Shown piece by piece: positions 36,667 to 43,869 of a DNA stretch of 43,869 nucleotides. Under the pieces are notes generated by a model that did not search any database, was not told the DNA's origin, and saw only the letters and a list, made by a program, of their open reading frames with translations. A program made the translations under genes and the position numbers. The stretch is taken from assembly GCF_000003605.2 (NCBI RefSeq), contig NW_003116955.1, forward strand, positions 118,121-161,989, given 5' to 3'. Numbering within the stretch: the first letter of the stretch is position 1; each line of letters begins with the position of its first letter. Source of the DNA: Saccoglossus kowalevskii (lineage: Eukaryota > Hemichordata > Enteropneusta > Harrimaniidae).

Positions 36667-39600
36667 TTCACACAGCGATTGGTTTTATCAAACGTTTATG
36701 TCATAGATGTAAATAATTGACAATATAAGTGTCCGTCTCATTTTATTGAATTGTTAGGTGTTGATGGTAAAAGGCTCGGAACTGCTGTATGTTTTTTTAT
36801 GGAAGTTGTATATGATAATATCAATTATATGTTGTTATATGATAGTCTCGCGATATTCCGATATTAATATACTTACACTGTAATGTATAAAAATAGGTTG
36901 AGACCATTGGTGATGCATATATGATAGTGTCCGGTTTGCCACAGATGAATGGTAAACGTCATAGTGCTGAGATTGCCAACTGTGCATTGGACCTGCTTAG
37001 TTCCATCACACGTTTTAAAATACGTCATCGTCCTGACGAAAAACTGCAACTGCGAATTGGTATACATACAGGTCCTGTAGTGGCTGGTGTTGTTGGTTTG
37101 GTTATGCCTCGATATTGTCTGTTTGGGGATACTGTCAATTTAGCGTCTATAATGGAATCTAATGGAAAACGTGAGTTTATCAATTAGATCCACATATTTT
37201 GTATACGGTTTATTCGAAGAGACGTTTGGTAAATAATGCTATCATGTTTACATTTGTAAATAATAAGCACATGTTTTTTTTCAGCTTTACATATCCACAT
37301 CACCAAGCAAACCTACCTAGCTCTGATCGCATTAAATTGTGGATATCGTATGTATCATCGTGGAGAGATACATGTCAAGGTACGTTGAATATGTAAATAA
37401 TCCACAAAAGCATTTATGTGACACTAGAGGGTATATGAGACAGTCAATCGTAATTTTCATACTACTTGTCAAATACATTTCCCAATACACCTAGTAAGCC
37501 TTTTTAATTAATTAACAAAGCTTATCTTGTGTGAATTTGACAATCTTTATAAAGGGACAATTGTTTTCAATCATGTAATAGATTTTGGAAACTGACATAA
37601 TTTTAAAGTGATGAATACAATTGGGGATTTATTATTATAGTGCGATTTATTTCTTATCATTTATGTAGTTTTGAATCGTTATGCACGTTCATTTGTGAAA
37701 TGTCATTTTATTGCCTACATATTTGAACTTCCCATAAGATAGTGTGGTATGGAGGAAGAATAATGCATTGTGGCCAGTGAACAACACAGTTCAGAAGCTG
37801 TAATTTAATTAAAAATTCTTCGTGAATTTAACCAACGGTTGACAAGGCCGTAGTAGAAACTAACACTCATACTCATACAGGCATCGGTTTAACGCCGATC
37901 ACCTGTGAAAATTGAAACAACAAGCGAACTGTCTAGCGTCGAGAAGATCCATATATAAGAATTCCAGAATTAAACAAGGGAACATTACAAACATTGTATC
38001 AATGTACGAAGACCTTAATAGGCTCTTGCTGAACAGCGTACAATTTGAGTCCACTAGATATTTTTCAAACCCTCGCTATCAAAGCTATTATTTTATAGTG
38101 GTATACTGTGGTATACTGTATTGTGTACATCTCACGCGAGCCATCATTGGGACCGCAATGAAATAAATTTATTTCTGTAGTTCTGCAGCAGACTTGATTA
38201 GTGATGCGCCCGTAATTGACTATTTAAAATTAATTTGATTAATTTTCTCACCAAATAGTGGCGTTTTCACATTAAAATATTGTTCCCATTCGTAACTTGG
38301 TACATGAATCTAGCCAACCGGAGTGGGTTTGCTGTACATGTGTTTGTTTGGTGTGTCACTAGGTCTGATTGTAACACTTTTCAGCTTAACAAAAAGATAG
38401 CGTTTGACAGCGTAGTTGATTATCTTAACGACTGCTCACAGAGTACAAAACGAAATGAATTTACATATCTGAATGGCATACTTGACACAATAAATAATAT
38501 CGCAAGATAAATGTACACAATTATGTTATTAAATTCGTCACAACCTGCTACTACACACCGAAGTGCATCTCATAATGTGATAGGCAAATTTGACAAAATA
38601 AGTTGATTGTCATCGACAACACAATATTCAAGTGCCCAGAGTCCGCGTACGTTGGGAACTACTTCTTTACTTATTTCTTTATCATGTCAAAAGATGTGGG
38701 AGTTTATTGAATTATCGAAATTAAGAAAATCATTGATGTCATATATGGCTTTGCATTGTTTTTTTGATTATTGATAATGCTCTCACGACAGATTTAAAAT
38801 ACACTAATCAATATATTACACTAATGAGTAGGCCTGGGTAATGTGGAGGTCATGTCAGTGTAATTATTACCACATATATGTGAATCAGATGCAAATCGAA
38901 CATCGATGGAAAGTTAATTGGTGTACGTTGCTCAATTAACGGACAAAGGGTTAATAAATAAGAGACACATCGCTGACAAACTGGTATTACATTACAGGGC
39001 AGAGGTTTACTATCCACATATTTTCTTGCTGGTAAAGATGGATACAAAGGTTTCCTGCCTGCAGTTCTTAGGTATGTATGTGAAATTAGATTTGTCAAAG
39101 TATAGATCAACCGCAAATCCGGTGATGTGTGTGAGGGTACGATTATTTGAAACCATTTGTTTAAACTAACAATGGCGAAAGACTCGACACATACACACCG
39201 GGAAAAGCGAGAAAAAACGGGCAGACACAGAAAATGCAAATTCTAGTTCCATATGATGTGTCTTGAGAGCCATATAATTAGTATATTGCAAAAACAATAT
39301 GTTTGTTTAATTCCACCACGTGCTCAAATACGACAGAAACTTTAAAACATGATATGACTGGTACTATTTGATTAGATCAATAGTGATGGTTTCGACCTAC
39401 AACACTTTCTACTCTTTCTTTGTAAATAATCAACTATATACTAACTCGAATCTGTTTTGTTGATATTACCATTAGGTTTTAGATATACAAATCGTTTTCT
39501 GATTTACTGGTATAACTTAGGAACTACTTGTATATATGTATATATATAGTAAATGCAATATTATGTATTTGTGTCTCACTATACCTCAATCGCTGTACTA

Positions 39601-39805
39601 AATACATAGCGTTTTTAACATGAAGCAAATACAGTATTTCCCGACTGTGAAAACGTCCTGCAATTTGATGAAATTCACACATTTCATACAAGATACTGAC
39701 ATACAACAATGAACAGTTATGACTCTAATTTGACGTACAATAATATTGTTTTATTTCTACAGCCAAGGTGATACCTCTGGGGAGTATGGTGGTGATTGCG
39801 CATAA
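21577..39805 (+). CDS. Receptor guanylate cyclase paralogue (rGC-B), complete but with altered active site
   Basis: Tandem paralogue of rGC-A. Exons: 21577-21791, 21890-21999, 22223-22461, 23054-23162, 26376-26575, 26801-26908, 27081-27216, 28023-28150, 28238-28352, 28795-28876, 29275-29389, 29498-29701, 29874-29978, 31320-31391, 32094-32268, 32979-33128, 33397-33583, 34345-34485, 34754-34877, 35921-35989, 36897-37170, 37285-37379, 38998-39071, 39763-39805. The joined frame is open: 3270 nt, 1089 residues, stop TAA. All intron phases equal those of rGC-A, which has one extra microexon before its last exon. The signal peptide is [20 protein letters not shown] with cleavage near AYS. The domain order is identical to rGC-A. 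Metal Asp890 and Asp934 and purine residues Glu930 and Cys1002 are kept, but the catalytic Arg is Ile1013 (ATA at 37149-37151). With the frame otherwise intact over 24 exons, it is more likely a functional non-canonical receptor than a pseudogene. The start matches rGC-C; an upstream in-frame ATG at 21535 would add 14 residues. Confidence 0.92.
23163..26375. other. rGC-B intron 4 (3.2 kb)
   Basis: This is the longest intron of the gene. It contains an open frame at about 23910-24176 that follows a strong pyrimidine tract and AG. Its frame does not follow from exon 4, and I do not recognise the product. An imperfect duplicated motif (TTCCAAACAGTA then TGTTTAC) occurs near 24410 and 24448, and a short AT run at about 24729-24747. 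No rGC exon is missing here, because exon 5 joins exon 4 in frame. Confidence 0.6.
28795..28876 (+). other. rGC-B transmembrane exon (exon 10)
   Basis: Encodes residues 454-481, [20 protein letters not shown] followed by ILGLFLYR. It is a single hydrophobic helix, with phases identical to the rGC-A exon. Exon 11 continues [19 protein letters not shown], the juxtamembrane motif. The Gly/Ser linker is five residues shorter than in rGC-A exon 11. Confidence 0.92.
30023..30126 (+). pseudogene. Degenerate duplicate of rGC-B exon 13 (13b)
   Basis: Flanked by a usable acceptor (TTATATTATCAG) and donor (GTATAG). It starts like exon 13, [12 protein letters not shown], and resumes in another frame as [16 protein letters not shown]. 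It is 104 bp instead of 105. One base is missing at the T run near 30056-30061, and the reading frame hits TAA at 30071-30073. If spliced in, alone or with 13a, it would truncate the receptor in the pseudokinase domain. A sequencing or assembly error in the T run would restore an ordinary exon. Confidence 0.8.
30207..30316 (+). mobile_element. tRNA-derived SINE-like copy 1
   Basis: An RNA polymerase III B-box-like core, CTTCGAATCCC at 30262-30272, is preceded by a region alignable with the copy at 41125-41223 and followed by the shared CCGTATTAAGTGTTGT. It lies between the exon 13 duplicates 13b and 13c. Its 3' boundary is uncertain because it abuts the 13c remnant. Confidence 0.6.
30326..30392 (+). 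pseudogene. Second degenerate exon 13 remnant (13c)
   Basis: Matches the 3' two thirds of 13b, including a 20-bp identical run (TGTCTTGTGTGGCAATATTG) followed by CATAAAGGAAGT. A TGA at 30369-30371 replaces the Cys codon (TGC) of 13b, and the donor is lost. It is a dead exon copy. Confidence 0.75.
32929..32940. promoter_or_regulatory. Extended CRE palindrome in rGC-B intron 15
   Basis: TGTGACGTCACA is a perfect 12-bp palindrome containing the CREB core. It is intronic, about 40 bp before exon 16. No function can be assigned from position. Confidence 0.25.
33922..33980. repeat. Inverted repeat in rGC-B intron 17
   Basis: AGATTGAT with an AT-rich arm pairs with ATCAATCT after a short AT-rich centre. 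It may be a relic of a small inverted-repeat element or simply an AT-rich hairpin. Confidence 0.4.
34345..37379 (+). other. rGC-B signalling helix and cyclase domain (exons 18-22)
   Basis: The coiled coil reads [19 protein letters not shown] then [15 protein letters not shown]. The cyclase has [12 protein letters not shown] (canonical, Asp890), [14 protein letters not shown] (Glu930, Asp934), [15 protein letters not shown], and [16 protein letters not shown]. The last motif has Asn1009 but Ile1013 where rGC-A has Arg1020; AGA to ATA would be one base change. In class III cyclases this Arg stabilises the transition state from across the dimer interface, so an rGC-B homodimer should be very weak or inactive. 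Confidence 0.9.
36638..36666. repeat. (AT)n microsatellite in rGC-B intron 20
   Basis: About 14 AT units after GAGTCGC. Confidence 0.9.
37380..38997. other. rGC-B intron 22 (1.6 kb)
   Basis: Exon 22 joins exon 23 in frame across this intron, as in rGC-A. Open frames inside it (37912-38166 and 38280-38510) resemble nothing I recognise. The second follows a plausible acceptor (ACACTTTTCAG before CTTAAC) and encodes a polar stretch with VVDYLNDCS. No cyclase similarity is seen. Confidence 0.5.
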
Positions 39806-40093
39806 ATTTGATTGATTTGATAAGCTACAGAAAGAGCAAACAAGTTTCAACTGTCCAAGACAATTATTAAACATAATAATTTTACAAGAATAATTTAATA
39901 TAATGCGTCACTAAAACCCATCACATTCTGCAACAACATTCACGTATATTTGCATCCATATGAATCATAATGTCACAACAACTAGTAGGGGGCTGCTAAT
40001 GTATTCAGCGATTTTGCTAAGTCGGTCGAAAAGGTGAATAATGTTGAGTAAGTAAGGATCGGATATTATTAGTAAATATGTTATAAAAGTATT

Positions 40094-40099
40094 AATAAA
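40094..40099 (+). other. Candidate poly(A) signal of rGC-B
   Basis: AATAAA, the first good hexamer downstream of the TAA stop. Confidence 0.4.
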
Positions 40100-41124
40100 C
40101 ACAATCGTGTGATGGAAGCAGTGTCAATTACCTGCAAACGAAGCATATAATATACGATCAAACTTGTTTTGTATCAATGAGTACCTGCGATTGATTGTTT
40201 CTGCTGGTGGACATGTACAGTTTCCGAGTACAATCCTGACTGACCAGGTTTGTATTGAACCACGATACTAAGATTATATGTGTGTAGTGAGACAACGAAT
40301 GTCGTCTTGTAATTTATTTAAGTTAATTTGCTTGTAATTTCATCATTTTACTTAAGTTGAATATTTAGATGGTTGGTTTTAGGAAGATTAGAATAATCTG
40401 CTTATTTAGATTGCTGATATACATAAATTACGTGAGTGTTTTTCATAATTTAGTTGATTTTATTTCATTTGAAATTTTGCAAATGTTTTGCTTTTTATGA
40501 TTTTTATATGTATCGTTTTACCTAATTTGCATTCTAGTCAGTTTGTTTTATATAATTTTCATATATGTAAGCGGCGTGATTTCGCTCAGTTGTCACTTGA
40601 GCTTGAGATTCGTTTTTTGCCAATTGTAGTTCTGAGGGAAATTATAATTCTTATACCAAATGGACATTAAAGTCATGTATGGTAACAACATGTAAATAGC
40701 TGAAAAATGAAGCTTTGCTTTTATAAAATTCGAATGCTGTTTGTATTTACATAACATAAATGCTGCAATATTTCACCCATTTGTGTGTATAAACAAATGA
40801 GAAAAAAAAAGATAACAGTTTATGTCCCTGTAATCCTATTGCCAAACCGCTCCCAGCTAGGATGGCCCTTCTAATCACTACGTCTGTCTATCTCTCGGAG
40901 AAAAAAATCTTAGACATATCTCATTCTACTCTGCTTGAGTGTGTTCCCAAGTTTGATTGTTTGATATCTTTTCCTTTGTTTATCACTCATGTAGTTAGGA
41001 GAAAAAAATCATAAAAATTGCCGTCTTACGGTGGCAAAGGTAACATTTAGCTTGTGCAGTACCATCCCGTCGCTGCGGGCGGTGTTTACTAGTCATCATT
41101 TCGAAATGTCAATTTGAGAAAATG

Positions 41125-41223
41125 GTGTGGTAGTTAACGCGCCTGTCTGAATCAGGGAGGTACTTATCGTGATCTCGTGTTCGAATCCCGTATTTAATGT
41201 TGTAATAACTGTGTATTCGTTTA
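41125..41223 (+). mobile_element. tRNA-derived SINE-like copy 2
   Basis: An A-box-like GTGTGGTAGTTAACGCG at the start and a near-perfect B box GTTCGAATCCC at 41179-41189 have pol III promoter spacing. It aligns with the copy at 30207-30316 over the tRNA-like part and beyond (CCGTATTTAATGTTGT). The tRNA cloverleaf and the 3' CCA end are not preserved, so it is not called as a tRNA gene. Confidence 0.65.
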
Positions 41224-41766
41224 CATGCTTGTTTAGTTTTTTTTATATGCAGTAATGCAACAAATAGTACAAATCATGTTACGCAATCATTTGGAAAATG
41301 TTTTTCAGGCTTTCAGTTTTGTTGTCTGATTAATAAAATAGACAAATTTGCCATGTAATAATTTTATTAGTACTATGTATGTTATGTATTCATAGAGTTT
41401 GTGAAATAAAAACGTTGTTTAAAACATCTTGAATTATGTTGTTAGTATATACTTTATTATGGTAATGACAGCAATGGATTGGTCACGAATTATTTATACT
41501 CTACAGGCAATAACACATTTAAAAGTGAAGAACAGGGATTGAAATGACAAAATAATTGTGACATAATTGATCCCTACGTTGATCCGATTGGGGTAATTAA
41601 GTGAAACCATAGCTTGCATATTGATGTATTAATTACGAGAATGCATTTGAAATATACGCACATTGTAATGTTACAGTAGCGTATCACAATTTGATTTGAA
41701 CTCGTCGTAGAAGCCTAAAGTTGTGCTAATAACATTACTGGCTGTGGCATTAGTGCAGCACGTAAC

Positions 41767-41800
41767 TATATAAATCTGGGTCAGTTACACGTATATCAGT
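41767..41800 (+). promoter_or_regulatory. TATA box with initiator-like site
   Basis: TATATAAA at 41767-41774 is followed about 31 bp later by TCAGT at 41796-41800, which matches the arthropod-type initiator consensus. The spacing fits a focused core promoter. An open exon with a start codon begins 57 bp after the initiator. Confidence 0.45.
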
Positions 41801-41856
41801 GCATATAAAGAAACATATCTGTAAAATAAACTACCAGCTTTGTAAATACTCCGACA

Positions 41857-41940
41857 ATGCAGACTAGTTTGCTCGAGTTACTTATTCTCCTAATTTATTG
41901 GCAAAATTCAATTCAAGTGTTTGAGGAGGTGAGGTGGAAG
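41857..41940 (+). CDS. Orphan first exon with signal-peptide-like start
   Basis: An ATG opens 28 codons beginning MQTSLLELLILLIYWQNSIQ and ending VFEEVRWK, followed exactly by a consensus donor GTAAGT. The hydrophobic run LLELLILLIYW after a short N terminus fits a signal peptide. Exon end phase is 0. The upstream TATA and initiator-like site support a real first exon of a small secreted or membrane protein. I could not identify a downstream exon before rGC-C. It could instead be chance, or a 5' exon spliced to sequence beyond the window. Confidence 0.35.
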
Positions 41941-42486
41941 GTAAGTATATAGATTAATTGATTTAAAACAAGGAAATTAGGGTTCTTTATTGAAGTTCAC
42001 AGAACCCTTCCTCATGAGGTTGTTATGAACATATCAGTGATAGAACACAACCATCGATTAATGAACCAAATCCAACACGAACGCTCAATTTGAACGAAGT
42101 CAAATAGTATTTATTGTGCATTGAATCGTATGTAAATAGATCGTGACATCGACGTCATTTACCGGTAACGTTGCTATCGTTACAACCGCACATGGTTAAG
42201 GAGCTTCCGTTTTTAACCGAGAGGGAGGATTTTGGCAAGCATCTAGTAAAATATAAAAAGTCACTTTCCGTGAATTCCACGAAATATTATAATTAATGTC
42301 ATAGTGTTTTATATCACATTTCATTTAACAATACATAATGCCTTACAAATCTGTTATCTGGTGTGTATCATATTTCAAGTAAGCTAAAGCACCGCATACT
42401 TCATACAGCCGGGTAAATTATATTAAAGCAATTTCTAGTAAGACTATAGGGGAAAAACTTCAACATTATCAGAGTTCTAATTTTGT

Positions 42487-42960
42487 AGATGTTGATGAAG
42501 CAGTGGTTTGACAATGATGTCAGTGAGGTAAGAAGAAACCTAATTAAATATTCGCATTTATTAGACAAGGACAATAGTATTAGACAAGAACGATATAAAA
42601 TTAATAAAAAAAAGGAATATAAAGCTAATTTATGTAAATAGAATCATTATGCTTAAGGAGTCTAATCCTAAGTGTTTCTGGAAGTTACTTGAGGAACTTG
42701 GTGATTTAGATAAAAACCCACGAAAGCATGACATCATCAGTGTAGAGTCATGGTTAAATCATTTAAAATGTTTAAATAATAAAGTTAACGTGGAAGATAA
42801 AAGCTTCTCACAGACTATTGTAAATGATATTAGTAGTATGGAAAGTTTAGATGATTACAAACACATTATTAATCAAGATTTCACTAATAAGGTATTGCAG
42901 CATAGTAAACTTTTAAAGTCAGGCATTGTTTAAAGACAAACAGGGCAACCAAACCTGTGT
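42487..42960 (+). mobile_element. LINE remnant (linker between endonuclease and reverse transcriptase)
   Basis: The first frame, from 42489, reads KQWFDNDVSEVRRN, then an RQERYKINKKKEYKAN stretch, and stops at TAG. A frame one base over, from 42649, continues LKESNPKCFWKLLEELGD, SVESWLNHLKCL and NQDFTNKVLQHSKLLKSG. The pattern (WFD.., basic YK..KKKEYK, FWKLL, WL.HLK) is typical of the region before the reverse transcriptase core of non-LTR retrotransposons. The protein ends just where the RT core should begin. It is dead through a stop, a frameshift and truncation at both ends. Confidence 0.6.
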
Positions 42961-42961
42961 C

Positions 42962-43017
42962 TAAATTAAATTAAATTAAATTAAATTAAATTAAATTAAA
43001 TTAAATTAAATTAAATT
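42962..43017. repeat. (AAATT)n tail or microsatellite
   Basis: About eleven units of a pentanucleotide directly after the LINE remnant. Non-LTR elements often end in short tandem repeats, so this is probably the 3' tail of the inserted element. Confidence 0.85.
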
Positions 43018-43352
43018 GTTATCTTTATTGCGCAAATATTTGATTCGACACTCTGTGGTTGCTGTATGCTTGTAGTTTCTCGGATAACTAAACATGGATA
43101 ACAAATCAGGAAATGTTATGTTTTAATGAAATATTTTGCGCTGTTCGAACAATTGAGTTCAGTGACGGAATTCTATTTCCGACGCGCGCTACAGCTTTAT
43201 ATCTACGTCCAACGTAAAGAAAGGGAAGTGTTAGAATGTGACTTTAATAACAATATCGGTTATGTTGGTAGTTTAATCAATATAAAATTCGGACGTTCGA
43301 ATGATTACTAATACTACAGCATAATTATCGCGTCTATATTGCATTTTTAATT
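43018..43352. other. Region between the LINE tail and the rGC-C 5' block
   Basis: AT-rich, with one short frame (43126-43311) that resembles nothing I recognise. No supported gene. Confidence 0.5.
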
Positions 43353-43618
43353 GACACAAACGTGTTTGGCTATATGTACAGTTACCATGACATTACATCG
43401 CTACGAGAGGGGACATCCCATGGAGCATTGCACCGCAGATAATTACAGTGTGGTGTCATTAGTGGTTATCACGTGGTGTATGATTACTGTTTTTATTTCG
43501 TTACCATGCAACCGACACTATGACCAAGTTGGAAATGATATAGGGATATTTAAATTGAGTACACATGTAATGTTTCAATTGATTTCAATTTCATCATCAA
43601 GTGTATACTCATTCCACC
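43353..43618 (+). repeat. 5' block of rGC-C shared with rGC-B
   Basis: This is the copy of the block at 21310-21576, including the 22-bp perfect match at 43413-43434. It ends at the shared CATTCCACCATGACACTC start context. A longer frame through this block (43351-43815) is out of frame with the receptor and is not considered coding. Confidence 0.8.
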
Positions 43619-43830
43619 ATGACACTCTCATGGTTGTTTGTCCTGAGCTCTCTCTTTGCATACCTAATCCCCGCATACTCGTTAATCCATATCAAATTGG
43701 GTTTTATGGCACCATGGACGTCAGGATTCGATTTATTAGACAACTTCAGTGGGACAACGAGCGCCGGTGCAATAAACATAGCAATCGACAGGATAAAGGA
43801 AATGGACTTGGTTGAAGAACTTGACTTCGA
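43619..43830 (+). CDS. Third receptor guanylate cyclase (rGC-C), exon 1 only
   Basis: The exon encodes a signal peptide, MTLSWLFVLSSLFAYLIPAY then [13 protein letters not shown], and [20 protein letters not shown], ending EELDFE. It stops two bases into a Glu codon at GTAAGA, exactly as exon 1 of rGC-A (2676) and rGC-B (21791) do. By eye it is much closer to rGC-B than to rGC-A. The gene runs off the right edge, so its catalytic state is unknown. Confidence 0.92.
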
Positions 43831-43869
43831 GTAAGACTGATATTTATTTATTTAATTCTTTATAAATCA

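Larger units (their letters stand above)
39806..41856. other. Intergenic region after rGC-B
   Basis: A candidate AATAAA lies at 40094-40099, about 290 bp after the stop. A motif GGAGAAAAAAATC occurs twice (about 40899 and 41000). A SINE-like copy lies at 41125-41223. No other gene is supported. Confidence 0.5.

Noticed and set aside
36770..36850. Weak resemblance to part of ectodomain exon 3 ([10 protein letters not shown] against [10 protein letters not shown]) in rGC-B intron 20
   Set aside because: Only a few residues align and the DNA outside ATGGAAGT does not; chance is likely.
41125..41195. Functional tRNA gene
   Set aside because: The A and B boxes are present, but I cannot fold a full cloverleaf, and a diverged copy with the same 3' extension at 30207 indicates a SINE.
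43351..43815. 154-codon open frame overlapping rGC-C exon 1
   Set aside because: It is out of frame with the conserved receptor exon, and its upstream part is the duplicated 5' block; rGC-B has no matching frame.

Overview
The window is AT-rich, intron-dense animal DNA. Coding exons are short (36-274 bp), bounded by GT-AG introns, and scattered among microsatellites, MITE-like inverted-repeat elements, a tRNA-derived SINE family and a LINE remnant. The gene content is metazoan: single-pass receptor guanylate cyclases of the natriuretic-peptide-receptor type. An invertebrate with a lineage-specific expansion of this family fits best. The sequence alone does not fix the phylum.

Layout, all genes on the + strand, head to tail. 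(1) 1-2458: upstream DNA with no supported gene. (2) 2459-16413: rGC-A, a complete receptor guanylate cyclase reconstructed from 25 exons per transcript (1108 codons), with two alternative versions of exon 7. (3) 16414-21310: intergenic, with a poly(A) signal and microsatellites. (4) 21577-39805: rGC-B, a complete paralogue from 24 exons (1089 codons). Its intron phases match rGC-A, and it has two decaying extra copies of exon 13. (5) 39806-43350: intergenic, holding a SINE, an orphan signal-peptide-like first exon behind a TATA box, and a LINE fragment ending in a pentanucleotide tail. (6) 43619-43830: exon 1 of a third paralogue, rGC-C, which runs off the window. About 270 bp upstream of rGC-B and rGC-C is shared, so these two come from a recent duplication that carried the promoter side.

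Each complete receptor has a signal peptide, an ANF-receptor-type ligand-binding ectodomain, a membrane-proximal Cys pair, one transmembrane helix, a pseudokinase domain (HGN or HGS in place of HRD), a signalling-helix coiled coil and a class III cyclase domain. rGC-A keeps every catalytic residue I can check. rGC-B keeps both metal-binding Asp residues but has Ile in place of the transition-state Arg. This suggests a catalytically impaired partner or decoy paralogue.

The most interesting features are (a) the 136-bp exon pair 7a/7b in the rGC-A ectodomain, equal in length and in phase, which looks mutually exclusive; (b) the exon 13 triplication in rGC-B, where one copy is off by a single base and would act as a poison exon; and (c) the Arg-to-Ile change in the rGC-B active site.
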